Under the pieces are notes generated by a model, which was not told where the DNA came from, did not search any database, and worked only from the letters and a program-made list of their open reading frames with translations. A stretch of DNA of 42,635 nt from contig JAUNMH010000008.1 of assembly GCA_030537495.1 (NCBI GenBank), forward strand, positions 1 through 42,635, given 5' to 3'. Positions 21,571-31,157 of this stretch are shown here, in pieces (the stretch's first letter is position 1; each line of letters starts with the position of its first letter). Origin of the DNA: Clostridia bacterium (GTDB lineage Bacteria; Bacillota; Clostridia; Peptostreptococcales; Anaerovoracaceae). The position numbers and the translations under genes were made by a program.

Positions 21571-22293
21571 ATGAAATTTTGTAAGAAATTTGAAGTAGGA
21601 AGTCACGATGTAGACGTAAACGACAATATTAAGCCATCTTTGATTCAGAGATATATGATGGATACAGCTCACGAGCAGATGAGAATGAGACGTCCCTCTG
21701 CCAAGGATATGCTGGTGGCCAGAAAGGCCTTTATTATGACTAGAGTTACCATAGAGGTTGCTGACAATCTTCACGCATATGATGAAATTGAAGGACAGAC
21801 CTGGTGCTGCGGCGAAAAGGCTGCAACTTTCTTAAGATGCTTCAATATTTGCAGAGGCGGGGAAGTTGTGGCAAGGGCTGAGAGCATGTGGGCTTTGATC
21901 GACATGGATACTGGGAAGGTGTGCAGACCTTCTGAAATAGACATTTCGGCCTATGAATATGGCGACTTACTTGAAATGCACTTGCCGGTAAGGTTTAAAT
22001 TGCCGAAGGATTTGGAATTTGAAACAGTGGGGAAGAAGAAGGTGCTTTACAGCGAGGTTGATACCAATATGCACCTCAATAATACTTATTATGCAGATGT
22101 TTTGTGGAGTTACATTCCAGATGTAATGCATAAGCAGATTACGGGAATTAATCTTCATTTTCATCATGAAGCGGCATTGGGATGCGAAATGGAGATTCAG
22201 ATGGCTCAGAAATCTGAAAATGAGTACTGTTTCAAAACTTATGTAGATGGTCGGTTAAATGTTGAAGCGATTTTGGGAGTGAAAGAACTTTAA
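21571..22293 (+). CDS. Acyl-ACP thioesterase
   Basis: 240 residues with two hot-dog halves, the layout of bacterial FatA/FatB-like acyl-ACP thioesterases, which release free fatty acids from acyl carrier protein. The N-terminal half carries the DVDVNDNIKPS and YMMDTAHEQ segments; the C-terminal half has the conserved DTNMHLNNTYYADVL block. A pair of repeated halves of about 120 residues matches family length. It ends one base into the start of the MATE gene, so the two are coupled. Role in membrane lipid turnover is inferred. Confidence 0.9.
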   Translation: MKFCKKFEVGSHDVDVNDNIKPSLIQRYMMDTAHEQMRMRRPSAKDMLVARKAFIMTRVTIEVADNLHAYDEIEGQTWCCGEKAATFLRCFNICRGGEVVARAESMWALIDMDTGKVCRPSEIDISAYEYGDLLEMHLPVRFKLPKDLEFETVGKKKVLYSEVDTNMHLNNTYYADVLWSYIPDVMHKQITGINLHFHHEAALGCEMEIQMAQKSENEYCFKTYVDGRLNVEAILGVKEL

Positions 22294-23675
22294 TGGAAAA
22301 GATTAACAGGGGTGTACAGACGCAGCTATATGCTGAGGAAATGAAGGAATATTATCCTAAAATGTTTGCCATAGGCGTTCCGGTGCTTATTCAGAACTTA
22401 ATCGGCATGAGTCTTAACCTACTAGACACGCTGATGATTGGTAAACTGGGGGAAAAGGAACTGGCAGCTGTTGGTGCGGCCAACCAGGTTTATTTTATAT
22501 TTACGGTTTTGTTGTTTGGACTTTTCAGCGGCATGGCTGTTTTTACGGCGCAATATTTTGGCGCCAGGGATAGGGCAGGGGTTCACCGAATGGTGGGAAT
22601 ATGCTACATGATGGGTTTTTTATCTGCCATAGTGGTAACTACTGGAACAAGCATTTTGGCAGAACCTATAATCTCGCTATTCTCTAAGGATGCAGAGGTA
22701 ATTGCTTACGGTGCATCTTACCTGCGCATTGCGAACAAAACTTACCCGTTTGCAGCTCTATCTTTTGCAATTTCATACAATTCAAGAGCTATTCAGCAGC
22801 TTAAGGGCCCAACTACAGTAAATGCAATTGCGATTGCTATTAATGCTGTTTTTAACCTGCTTTTGATTTTCGGTCTTGCAGGATTCCCGAGACTGGGAGT
22901 AGAGGGTGCCGCTATTGCAACTCTTATTGCACGTGTGCTTGAATTAATAATGATGTTATCCATCGTTTACATAAAGAAGGATCATTATCTAAGGGCAAGT
23001 TTTAAGGAACTATTTGATTTTGATTTCGATATGTATAAGAAGGTTATGAAAACCGCCTTACCAGTAGTTCTAAGCGAGGGTTCATGGGCAGTAACAACTT
23101 CCATGACCTTTGCGGCTTTCGGAAAGCTGGGAACTTCTGCCTTGGCCGTTTCTCAGATTGCCAATGTAGTCTGTGACCTGCTTCAGTCTGTTTTCTTTGG
23201 CGTTGGTAACGCGTCTGCCATGATGATCGGCGAGAAATTGGGCCAGAAGAAACCTGAAGTGGCTTATATATTCGGAAAGAGAACTATTCGTGTGGTTTGG
23301 GTTCTTATTTTAATTATGACGGCAATTATGGCTGCTGTAGCTAAGCCAATTGCCATGATATATGGATTCGATGAACCTACGAATACATTGCTTATTAAGT
23401 CTCTATTGATGATGTCTCTGACTATTTTACCTAAGATGCTAGGTTATATTTACATCTGCGGTATTTTCCGTGCAGGCGGGGACACAGTGTTCTGTATGAT
23501 TGTCGAACTTATTGCAACATGGTGCTTCCAGGTACCTATGGCTTTCTTTGCAGTTCTTGTGCTTAAGGTGGATTTACCTATGGCATTCTTGCTGGTAGAA
23601 GTAAGCGACCTATTCCGTATAGCTATTAATATTCCACATTTCAGGAAGAAAAAGTGGATGAATATTGTGACTTAA
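22293..23675 (+). CDS. MATE-family multidrug/metabolite efflux pump
   Basis: 460 residues with about twelve membrane helices in two homologous halves. It shows typical MATE features: IGVPVLIQNLIGMSLNLLD in the first helices with LMIGKLGEKELAAVGAANQ after, and a mirrored segment in the second half. MATE pumps export cationic compounds using Na+ or H+ gradients. The start overlaps the thioesterase stop by one base (TAATG). A strong bidirectional terminator follows. The substrate is not predictable; the pairing with a thioesterase may be only transcriptional convenience. Confidence 0.93.
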   Translation: MEKINRGVQTQLYAEEMKEYYPKMFAIGVPVLIQNLIGMSLNLLDTLMIGKLGEKELAAVGAANQVYFIFTVLLFGLFSGMAVFTAQYFGARDRAGVHRMVGICYMMGFLSAIVVTTGTSILAEPIISLFSKDAEVIAYGASYLRIANKTYPFAALSFAISYNSRAIQQLKGPTTVNAIAIAINAVFNLLLIFGLAGFPRLGVEGAAIATLIARVLELIMMLSIVYIKKDHYLRASFKELFDFDFDMYKKVMKTALPVVLSEGSWAVTTSMTFAAFGKLGTSALAVSQIANVVCDLLQSVFFGVGNASAMMIGEKLGQKKPEVAYIFGKRTIRVVWVLILIMTAIMAAVAKPIAMIYGFDEPTNTLLIKSLLMMSLTILPKMLGYIYICGIFRAGGDTVFCMIVELIATWCFQVPMAFFAVLVLKVDLPMAFLLVEVSDLFRIAINIPHFRKKKWMNIVT

Positions 23676-23676
23676 G

Positions 23677-23714
23677 AAAAGCCTCGGCATATCAATTAAT
23701 GCCGAGGCTTTTTA
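23677..23714. terminator. Bidirectional terminator
   Basis: Perfect 12-bp stem AAGCCTCGGCAT (23679-23690) with ATGCCGAGGCTT (23699-23710), followed by T residues on plus and preceded by A residues that give a short U-tract on minus. Confidence 0.88.
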
Positions 23715-23738
23715 AAGATTTTATTCTTTAGAAAGTTG

Positions 23739-24311
23739 CTATTTCTTTGTTAAAGATTCCAGCTCCTTGCCGACAATTTTCCACGGGAAGCCGACAACTG
23801 TATCGAAGGCGCCTTCGTAATGATCTATGTATTTTCCAAAGATTCCTTGTATGCCGTAAGCGCCGGCCTTATCGTAAGGCTCTTTTGTATTAAGATATGC
23901 CTCTAGTTCTGCCGGAGAGTAGTTCTTACAGAAAACACGTGTTGCGTCACAGAATAGCTTCTTTATACCTGTTTCCTGGTCAATAATTGCAACACCTGTG
24001 GCCACATAGTGATCTGTATTTTTAATGAGCTCCAGCATTCTACGAGCGTCTTCTTTGTCTACTGGCTTGCCGAGAATTCCATCTTTGTATACTACGGTGT
24101 CGGCAGCAATTATGATAGATGCAGGTCCTGTTAGCTGCTCTTCAACCCATAAAGCTTTTTTAAGAGCAAGGAACATTACGGCCTCTTTCATGGCTATGCC
24201 GTCAGGAAGGGATTCATCTATATCTGCGGGAAAAATCTCAGGGGTATATCCATTTTTTTTCATCATTTCTATGCGCCTAGGTGAGCCGGACGCGAGAACA
24301 ATTCTCCTCAT
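23739..24311 (-). CDS. maf: Maf-family nucleotide pyrophosphatase
   Basis: 190 residues of the Maf/HAM1-like superfamily, which hydrolyses dTTP/UTP or modified nucleotides to monophosphates and has been linked to septum control. The N-terminal signature ASGSPRR (about 6-12) and the central AADTVVYKDGILGKP motif with its catalytic acidic residues are intact. KEPYDKAGAYGIQG near the C-terminus is also diagnostic. The start at 24311 is chosen for GGAGG 6 nt upstream; the frame extends ten codons further without one. Monocistronic on minus. Confidence 0.94.
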   Translation of the reverse strand: MRRIVLASGSPRRIEMMKKNGYTPEIFPADIDESLPDGIAMKEAVMFLALKKALWVEEQLTGPASIIIAADTVVYKDGILGKPVDKEDARRMLELIKNTDHYVATGVAIIDQETGIKKLFCDATRVFCKNYSPAELEAYLNTKEPYDKAGAYGIQGIFGKYIDHYEGAFDTVVGFPWKIVGKELESLTKK

Positions 24312-24431
24312 ATTGAACCTCCGATATTTAGAATATTTCAAGTTTCTACTAAGTATCTTTATTATTTGTAATCATTATTGCATATTTTTGTGAATTTTCC
24401 AAATATAAAATCATAAAGAAGCGGTGAAATA

Positions 24432-24460
24432 TTGTAATTTGTCGTAGAATTTAGTATAAT
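24432..24460 (+). promoter_or_regulatory. Promoter of murI and the envelope cluster
   Basis: TTGTAA (24432-24437), 17-bp spacer, perfect TATAAT (24455-24460). Confidence 0.75.
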
Positions 24461-24565
24461 TCAGAATGTATATGTGCGCAGAGGATGCCCTATCCGTAAA
24501 GAAGGGTACTATGTTGGATTCTGAGCACAGACGCAAGTTATTGTGACGAAAGGTGGAATTAGTTA
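24461..24565 (+). other. Structured 5' leader of murI, class unknown
   Basis: The roughly 100-nt leader can form TGTG-CG-CAGA with TCTG-AG-CACA around a GGAT/ATCC hairpin. It matches no riboswitch I can recognise. It may simply be folded leader RNA. Confidence 0.3.
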
Positions 24566-25378
24566 ATGGATAACAGACCCATTGGAGTTTTCGATTCCGG
24601 CGTAGGGGGATTAACATGTATTCCCGCATTGCAGAAGTATTTGCCTAATGAAAGGGTAGTTTTCTATGGGGATACCGCAAGAACACCGTACGGATCGAAA
24701 TCTATAGATACAATTAAGAAATTCTCTAACCAGATTGCAGACTATCTTGTGAGTCATGACGTGAAGATGATTGTAATTGCATGTAATACAATTAGTGCAA
24801 CATGCTTGGAATCACTTCGCAGAAGACATCCGGATATTCCTATTATTGGTGTTATTGAACCTATTGCAAATAGAATTGCAGAGGAAGAAAAAGAAGAGGT
24901 GAGAATTGGAGTAATAGCTACTAAGGTAACAGTTGCTAGTGGAGCTTATTCCAACATAATCACAAGCAAAAATAAAAAAGTTAAGATATTTAGTAAAGCC
25001 TGCCCGGCTTTCGTACCTCTTATAGAAGAGGGAATAATTGACAATGAAATCATGGATTTGACTATTAAGTATTATCTTGATGATTTCATCGTAGATAATA
25101 ATTTAGAAAAGATAGTTTTGGGTTGTACCCATTACCCTTATCTTAAGAAAAATTTTGGACGCCTATATCCTGAAATCAAGCTGCTTAACCCGTCTGAGGA
25201 AGTAATCAATGAAGTGGCGCGTATTCTGAAAGAAAAAGATATGCTAGCAGATGAAAATAACAAGGCGGAAAATATTTGCTATGCCAGTGACACATCTGAG
25301 AACTTCAGAAATATGATAGACAAGGTATTTAACGAGGCTCAGGATGTAAAGATTGAGTTTAAGAAATTCCAGGACTAG
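24566..25378 (+). CDS. murI: Glutamate racemase
   Basis: 270 residues. Interconverts L- and D-glutamate, supplying D-Glu for peptidoglycan and, where present, for D-glutamate-containing polymers. The two catalytic cysteines lie in IACNTISA and VLGCTHYP. The N-terminus has the substrate loop GVFDSGVGGLT and YGDTARTPYG. Length is standard. AGGTGG lies upstream of the ATG. It opens a long plus-strand run of envelope genes; the next gene is only 34 nt away and encodes a MurF-containing fusion, which suggests that D-Glu supply and that ligase are used together. Confidence 0.96.
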   Translation: MDNRPIGVFDSGVGGLTCIPALQKYLPNERVVFYGDTARTPYGSKSIDTIKKFSNQIADYLVSHDVKMIVIACNTISATCLESLRRRHPDIPIIGVIEPIANRIAEEEKEEVRIGVIATKVTVASGAYSNIITSKNKKVKIFSKACPAFVPLIEEGIIDNEIMDLTIKYYLDDFIVDNNLEKIVLGCTHYPYLKKNFGRLYPEIKLLNPSEEVINEVARILKEKDMLADENNKAENICYASDTSENFRNMIDKVFNEAQDVKIEFKKFQD

Positions 25379-25412
25379 ATGTAGCATAAGAAATTAGGAG
25401 ATAAAAGTAAGA

Positions 25413-28370
25413 ATGAAAAGAAAGTTAATCAATTTTTTAAAAAGAGTATATGCAAGGCTTTTGAGGTTCAAGATAGTATGGAGTAATAGAAAGAAAATCA
25501 ATAAGCTTGTAAGAAAAATAAGAAAACATAACCTTGCTAGTTTTGAGAAAAAGGTTATGAAACAGTACGAAAGCTGCGACATTGAGGACACGTCTTTCCA
25601 AAGTGTCAATATAGAGAAGGACGATAACCGAGTAGCGATTTTTGGCTACGACGTTGTAGGTTCAATTGACGGAATAGAAAAATGTGATTATGTAGAGTAT
25701 GGCACAAATTTAGCTGCAATTCTAGACAATGAAGACATTGATATTAAAATCGGATATGCAGATGACAGCATCATCGATTCAGAAGCTCTTAAATATCTGC
25801 AGAATACAATGAGCCTATATGCAGTATCTGACAATCGAAGCTATTTAGTAACTGTTGGCGATTTCAAGGTGGCCGTTATTGGTGGCAGTGTCGAAAGAGA
25901 AAAAGAGATTACTGATGGAATCATCCTTGATGAAAATTTGGTAAAAAATATAGTTTACGCAAGGAAACAAAATGTAAATCACATTATTGTTTACCTGAGA
26001 AGAGAAGCGCATAAGAGTACTGCTTTTACTCCATATGAACGTGCTTATGTAAGATTTATTGCTAATATGGGTGTTGACTCAATATTTGCAACAAATAGCG
26101 AAGGTATTCACATCGGTGGTAACACAATGAGAATTGACAGAAGCTTCTCAGATACCGTTGCCAGCATGGGTACTCTTGCAGGTACGCATGAAGATGCACC
26201 AGGATCAGCTCTTGCAATAAGAATCAAGCTTGTACCTGGCGAAACTAAGGGCGAGTATATTACAAACAAGGGCTACATCCCACTATATAACGACTTTGAA
26301 ACAGAAGAATTCAAGAACGTTATGAGAATTGACTATCATAACAGCGAGCACAGACGCAATAAGGAAATGATGCGCGCTCTTGAATATATTGAGGATGAAA
26401 CATACAAGCTAAGGGATATCAGAAACATCCTTACTATAAAAGACATCTGTGATATTTTAAATGTGGAACTGCCTGAAAAATACGCATATCTTGGATATGC
26501 CAGTGTAGGTAAGGTATGTGCAAGATCCTTTGAAGTTAACAGCGGGGACGTGCTTTTCTTCAGAGAACCATTTATGGATCCTAACGATAAGGATGTTAAA
26601 CCTCTTGAAATTAGACTTCGAATTGTAGATAACGCTCTTAAGAGAGGTGCGAGATTCATTTTCTCATATGTTGATTTGGATGAATCAATTCCACATGTAA
26701 AGGTAGAAAATGCAAGAGAAGGTCATATTGCAGTATGTGCAAGACTAAGAGATTTCTATGAAGTTAAGACAGTTGGTATAACAGGAAGTGTTGGTAAAAC
26801 AAGTACTAAGGACATGCTTTACAATGTACTTAATGAAAAGTATGCAACTTACAGAAATCTTAGAAATTCAAATACTCAGGTAAATATTGGAATGCATATT
26901 CAGAACTTCCGTGGAGGATATGAATTCTTCATTCAGGAAATCGGTGGAGGCCGTCCAGGCGGAGCGTCCAGACATTCAAGAATGATCAAGCCTGTAGCTA
27001 CTGTTATTACAAATATCGGACATGCTCACATCGGTAACTACGGAACTCAGGAAGCTATTATGGAAAGTAAGCTGGGCATTATCGACGGCATGGACGAACA
27101 CGGCACACTGTTCCTTAACGGCGATGACCCGCTACTAGTAACAGCAAAACCAGCAGCGGAGACTGTTTTCTTCGCAGTACACAATAAGAATGCAGACTAT
27201 TATGCAGAAGATGTAAGGGAAGACAATGGAAAAACTTACTTTACAATCTGTCACAATGACGAAAGAATTCCGGCAATGCTTAATGTACTTGGCGAATACA
27301 ATGTGCTGAACGCCGTAGGTTGTTTTGCTATTGGAAGAAAGTTCGGAATTGAGGACAGCGATATAGTTGAGGGTATCTCTAAGTTCGAGACTAGCGGTGT
27401 AAGACAGAACCTGATTAGTGTAGCAGGCTACAACCTTTTCGTTGACTGCTTCAACGCTTCACCTGCGTCAGTTGACTCATCACTTTCAGTTCTTGACAAA
27501 ATTGAAGTTGAGGGCGACCAGAAGAAGATTGCAGTTATCGGCGACATTACAGGTGCAGCAGAACTGTCATCAGAAATACACAAAGAGGTTGGCGAAATTG
27601 TCAAAACTCACACAATGGACGTGCTTATTTGCTATGGAGAAGAGTCTAAGCAGGTGTATGATATGGCAAAAGAAGCAGGATACAATGCATATCACTTCTT
27701 AGAACCAAGTGATTTAGAGAGATTCATTAAGAAAACAGCTAAGGTAGGAGATGTAATCCTATTTAAGGGAAGCTCCAAGATGCTTCTAGCGGAAAGAATT
27801 GACTCTATGTTCGGAACTATGCTTGCGGACCAGAGATACATTGACGGCGTTAAGTTTAAGACAGCAAAGCAGAACAGAGTTACATACAACCTATACCCTG
27901 ATTATGCAACCGTTGTAAATGCTGTTGACTATGATGGAAAGATTTCCATTGCTAAGAATGTAAGAGGACGTGTAGTTTATAACCTGGGCGATGGTGCATT
28001 TTCCGATAAGGAAAACATTACAGGCGTTAAACTCCATAGACATATAAGACATATTGGAGATGCTTGTTTCCACGGATGCGGAATGATTAAGAGCATCGAC
28101 CTTCCGGACAGTGTTAAATATATTGGCGAAAGAGCTTTCGCAGAGTGTAATAACCTAGAAAAGATTACTGTTTGCACAGGAATGATGCACATTGCAAAGG
28201 AAGCTTTCGCAGAATGTAGTGCTCTTAATGAAATCTATCTTCCTGCTACTATTACAGAAATGGGAGAAGATGTTTTTGCTAACTGCGATAATCTGACTGC
28301 AATATGCGAAAGAGGAAGCTATGCAGCCGATTATTGTGAAAAGAATGGCGTACAGTACAAATTTAAATAA
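25413..28370 (+). CDS. CapA-like / MurF-type ligase / BspA-LRR triple fusion, copy 1
   Basis: 985 residues with three parts. (1) A basic N-terminus without signal peptide, then about 50-330 resembling the CapA (PgsA) fold; its metal motifs are degenerate (YLRREAH and ATNSEGI where CapA has YHGGEE and HHPH). (2) About 340-835, a full Mur ligase of MurF type: domain 1, P-loop GITGSVGKTST, the QEIGGGRPGGASRHSRM segment, TNIGHAHIGNYG and the C-terminal DCFNASPASVDSS block. (3) About 850-985, four BspA-type (LRR_5) repeats such as IGERAFAECNNLEKI. MurF normally joins D-Ala-D-Ala to UDP-MurNAc-tripeptide and has none of the extra parts. A paralogue with the same layout lies at 35136-37886. AGGAGAT precedes the ATG. 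The substrate is unknown. Confidence 0.85.
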   Translation: MKRKLINFLKRVYARLLRFKIVWSNRKKINKLVRKIRKHNLASFEKKVMKQYESCDIEDTSFQSVNIEKDDNRVAIFGYDVVGSIDGIEKCDYVEYGTNLAAILDNEDIDIKIGYADDSIIDSEALKYLQNTMSLYAVSDNRSYLVTVGDFKVAVIGGSVEREKEITDGIILDENLVKNIVYARKQNVNHIIVYLRREAHKSTAFTPYERAYVRFIANMGVDSIFATNSEGIHIGGNTMRIDRSFSDTVASMGTLAGTHEDAPGSALAIRIKLVPGETKGEYITNKGYIPLYNDFETEEFKNVMRIDYHNSEHRRNKEMMRALEYIEDETYKLRDIRNILTIKDICDILNVELPEKYAYLGYASVGKVCARSFEVNSGDVLFFREPFMDPNDKDVKPLEIRLRIVDNALKRGARFIFSYVDLDESIPHVKVENAREGHIAVCARLRDFYEVKTVGITGSVGKTSTKDMLYNVLNEKYATYRNLRNSNTQVNIGMHIQNFRGGYEFFIQEIGGGRPGGASRHSRMIKPVATVITNIGHAHIGNYGTQEAIMESKLGIIDGMDEHGTLFLNGDDPLLVTAKPAAETVFFAVHNKNADYYAEDVREDNGKTYFTICHNDERIPAMLNVLGEYNVLNAVGCFAIGRKFGIEDSDIVEGISKFETSGVRQNLISVAGYNLFVDCFNASPASVDSSLSVLDKIEVEGDQKKIAVIGDITGAAELSSEIHKEVGEIVKTHTMDVLICYGEESKQVYDMAKEAGYNAYHFLEPSDLERFIKKTAKVGDVILFKGSSKMLLAERIDSMFGTMLADQRYIDGVKFKTAKQNRVTYNLYPDYATVVNAVDYDGKISIAKNVRGRVVYNLGDGAFSDKENITGVKLHRHIRHIGDACFHGCGMIKSIDLPDSVKYIGERAFAECNNLEKITVCTGMMHIAKEAFAECSALNEIYLPATITEMGEDVFANCDNLTAICERGSYAADYCEKNGVQYKFK

Positions 28371-28397
28371 AATCTAATGGACAAAATGGAGGAAATT

Positions 28398-29471
28398 ATG
28401 AAAAACGTATTAATCGTATTTGGAAGCATGACACCTGAACATGATTTATCATGCATCTCTGCGGCAACAATTCTTGAAAATATCGATAGAGAAAAATATA
28501 ATCCTATTCCAGTTGGAATTACTAACGATGGAAAGTGGTTCTATACAGAAGCTACAACAGATGAAATCCGTTCAGCTAAGGACTGGGAAAATTCAGAAAC
28601 AAATAAGAAGGCAATGCTTGACATTGACCACGGCTCAAAGAAGCTTCTTATCTTTGAAAAGGACGGAAAGATTACAGAGCAACCTCTAGACTGTGTATTT
28701 GCAAGAATTGCAGGAAATACAGGAGAAGATGGAAAGCTTCAGGGACTATTTGAACTAGCTGGAATTCCTTATGTAGGATGCGGAGTTATGTCTTCTGCAT
28801 GTTCCATGGATAAGGCAATTTCATATCTGTTTGCTGATAGCATCGGAATGAGAAGACCTATGACACAGAACTTAAATGCAAAGGAATACTTAGCTGATAA
28901 GGATGCTGTAATTGCTGATGTTAAGGCTGACTTAGTTGCAAGAGCAGGATTCCCAATCTTCGTTAAGCCTGTTTCAACTGGATCTTCCGTTGGAATTTCA
29001 AAGGTTCACAATGAAGATGAACTTAGACCAGCTCTTGATGAAGCTTTCAGCTTTGGTGAAAAAGTTGTCCTTGAAGAAGGAATTGTTGGTTCTGAAATCA
29101 AGGTTGCATTACTAGGTAATGATGAGCCTGTAATCGGAGCACTTTGCGAACTTAATGCTGATGGAGATTTCAATGACTTTAAGACGAAGTACGTTGCAAA
29201 GAGCTCTTCGAAGAAGATTCCAGCAGAATTTGATGCAGAAACTGAAAAGATGATTAAGGACGGAGCTATTGCAATCTATAAGGCTTTAGAATGCAGAGGA
29301 TTCTCAAGAATCGACTTCTTCCTAACAGAAGATAATCAGCTTGTATTCAATGAAATCAACAGCATGCCTGGATTCCAGCCAACAAGCATCTACTCACTGA
29401 TGATGAATCAGGTAGGAATCAGCTATACTGAAATTATCAGCAGACTGATTGAATTAGCATTTGAAAAATAG
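28398..29471 (+). CDS. ddl: D-alanine--D-alanine ligase
   Basis: 357 residues of the ATP-grasp ligase family that makes D-Ala-D-Ala for MurF. The N-terminal GSMTPEHDLSCISA corresponds to the FGGxSxEHxVS motif, FVKPVSTGSSVGISKV is the ATP-grasp loop, and FNEINSMPGF the metal/carboxylate-binding end. The omega-loop has Lys-Tyr (DFKTKYVA) rather than Lys-Phe, which in known enzymes favours D-Ala over D-lactate, so vancomycin-type resistance is not indicated. The ATG at 28398 follows GGAGG by 5 nt. The preceding gene encodes a MurF-type ligase, whose usual substrate is this enzyme's product. Confidence 0.94.
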   Translation: MKNVLIVFGSMTPEHDLSCISAATILENIDREKYNPIPVGITNDGKWFYTEATTDEIRSAKDWENSETNKKAMLDIDHGSKKLLIFEKDGKITEQPLDCVFARIAGNTGEDGKLQGLFELAGIPYVGCGVMSSACSMDKAISYLFADSIGMRRPMTQNLNAKEYLADKDAVIADVKADLVARAGFPIFVKPVSTGSSVGISKVHNEDELRPALDEAFSFGEKVVLEEGIVGSEIKVALLGNDEPVIGALCELNADGDFNDFKTKYVAKSSSKKIPAEFDAETEKMIKDGAIAIYKALECRGFSRIDFFLTEDNQLVFNEINSMPGFQPTSIYSLMMNQVGISYTEIISRLIELAFEK

Positions 29472-29485
29472 AGGGAGTTGAAGTT

Positions 29486-30301
29486 TTGTTTAAAATATTG
29501 AAACAAATATTTTATGATCATGTTGAATACAGAACTCAGATTTTACGAATGGCTAAGGTGGACAAGGATCGTGCCTTTAAGGGCTCAGACCTAGGATGGG
29601 TATGGGCTCTGTTTAGGCCTGCCATGAGAATCGCTGTTTACTATTTTGCCATGGTTGTAGGTTTCCGTGCATCGAGAAACATGCAGGGCATTTATTGTTC
29701 GTATTTTCTGTGGCTTGTAGCAGGACTTGTACCTTGGTTTTATATGAGCGGTATGCTTACAGGTGGTGCGACCTGCTTTAGAAGATATAAGGGGATGATT
29801 CAAAGAACATCTTTCCCTAAGACAACCATACCTACAATAGTTACTTTGTCTAATTTCAAGGTTCATATTGTAGTGTTCTTTTGCATGCTGTTATTGTTCC
29901 CACTAATGGGATATAAGCCATCCATATACTGGATTCAGCTTCCAATTTACATGGCAATGATGTTGATATTCACTTATTTCTGGTCACTGGCTTCAGGACT
30001 TTTATCAGTAGTCAGCGAAGACTTTTTGAATATTCTTAGAACTATGAATGCAGCAATGTTCTGGCTTTCAGCTATACTTTTCAATAAGACTAATGTGCAT
30101 AATCCTTTGGCAGTGACATTCTTTAGACTTAATCCTGTAACCTACATTGTATATGGATACAGAGATGCGCTGTGTTATCACAGATGGTTCTTTGAGGATC
30201 GTATAAGCTTACTTTACTTCCTGGCAGTTTCAGCAATAATGATTTTTGTTGCAACTAAGCTATATTCAGGATTGAGGAAACAGCTTCCAGACATTGTATA
30301 A
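29486..30301 (+). CDS. Teichoic-acid-type ABC exporter permease (TagG-like)
   Basis: 271 residues with six predicted membrane helices and the ABC-2 layout of TagG/Wzm polysaccharide exporters. A cytoplasmic N-terminal amphipathic segment containing GSDLGWVWALFRPAMRI is typical, and a C-terminal NPVTYIVYGYRDAL motif is also seen in this family. It would move an undecaprenyl-linked polymer across the membrane. TTG start at 29486 after GGGAG, 14 nt after ddl. The matching ATPase follows 25 nt later. Confidence 0.9.
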   Translation: MFKILKQIFYDHVEYRTQILRMAKVDKDRAFKGSDLGWVWALFRPAMRIAVYYFAMVVGFRASRNMQGIYCSYFLWLVAGLVPWFYMSGMLTGGATCFRRYKGMIQRTSFPKTTIPTIVTLSNFKVHIVVFFCMLLLFPLMGYKPSIYWIQLPIYMAMMLIFTYFWSLASGLLSVVSEDFLNILRTMNAAMFWLSAILFNKTNVHNPLAVTFFRLNPVTYIVYGYRDALCYHRWFFEDRISLLYFLAVSAIMIFVATKLYSGLRKQLPDIV

Positions 30302-30326
30302 ATCATAATTAGTAAGGGGAAATAAA

Positions 30327-31157
30327 TTGAACAAACCGGTTATAGAATTCGTAAAGGTTTCGAAAGAATTTAAGATGTTCCGAAACAACAAGCATCGTAT
30401 GCTTAACCTAATCTTTCACGTAAGGAAGGTTAAAGATGTACGACAGGGTGTGGAAGAACTTAGTTTCAAAATAAATAAGGGCGAGAATGTAGCTATAATA
30501 GGTGCAAGCGGAGCCGGACGAAGTGTAACAGCCAAACTGATGTCAAGATATCTTTATCCAACATCAGGTAAGGCACTCATAAGAGGCGATGTGACTGCTG
30601 TTCTTGATCTGAGAAGCGGCTTTGTAAATGATTTTACAGGCAGATATAACTATATTACTCAGGCTAATATTTTAGGCTGGAGCAAAAGTGAAATTGCAGA
30701 AGCTGAAGATGAAATAATCAGAAAGAGCCAACTGGAAGACAAAATAGATAAGTCAATGAAAACCTATGAAAAAGGTGATGCAGGTAGACTTGGATTCTAT
30801 ATTCAGACATATAAGAAGCCGGACGTTATCGTTTTCGATAATCCTCTTTCTGTAGGAAACTTTAAGCTAAGACAGAAGTGCCTGGATAGAATTTTGGAAC
30901 TTAAGGAGGACCCCGAGGTAACCCTTGTGTTTTCCACGTCAATGGTAAACCTAGCAAGGAAATTCTGCGATAGGGGACTTGTTCTTGATGATGGTCGCCT
31001 GGTATTTGATGGTCCTATAGATGAAGCTTGTAAGTTCTATAAGCAGACAGTGCTTCCTAAGATTATGGGTAAGTTAGAGGCAGCTGCAGAAGAAGACGAA
31101 GAAGATCCAATGGATGAACTTGGAGGAGATTCGGACGGTTACGATGATGTTTTGTAG
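30327..31157 (+). CDS. TagH-like ABC ATPase with degenerate catalytic motifs
   Basis: 276 residues aligned by eye with TagH/Wzt nucleotide-binding proteins. The key residues are altered throughout. Walker A reads GASGAGRS (Arg for Lys). The signature region reads YEKGDAGRLGF where YSSGM-RLGF is expected. Walker B ends DNP instead of DEP/DEV, and the switch His is replaced (FSTSMVN for VSH). The reading frame is intact with an acidic C-terminal tail (EEDEEDPMDELGGD), so it is not a pseudogene in the usual sense. It may bind but not hydrolyse ATP, or act with a second ATPase. TTG start after AAGGGGA. It overlaps or nearly abuts the next gene. Confidence 0.88.
   Translation: MNKPVIEFVKVSKEFKMFRNNKHRMLNLIFHVRKVKDVRQGVEELSFKINKGENVAIIGASGAGRSVTAKLMSRYLYPTSGKALIRGDVTAVLDLRSGFVNDFTGRYNYITQANILGWSKSEIAEAEDEIIRKSQLEDKIDKSMKTYEKGDAGRLGFYIQTYKKPDVIVFDNPLSVGNFKLRQKCLDRILELKEDPEVTLVFSTSMVNLARKFCDRGLVLDDGRLVFDGPIDEACKFYKQTVLPKIMGKLEAAAEEDEEDPMDELGGDSDGYDDVL

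Noticed and set aside
28398..29471. VanA-like D-Ala-D-Lac ligase
   Set aside because: The omega-loop has Lys-Tyr, the form linked to D-Ala-D-Ala activity, and no vanH/vanX genes are nearby.
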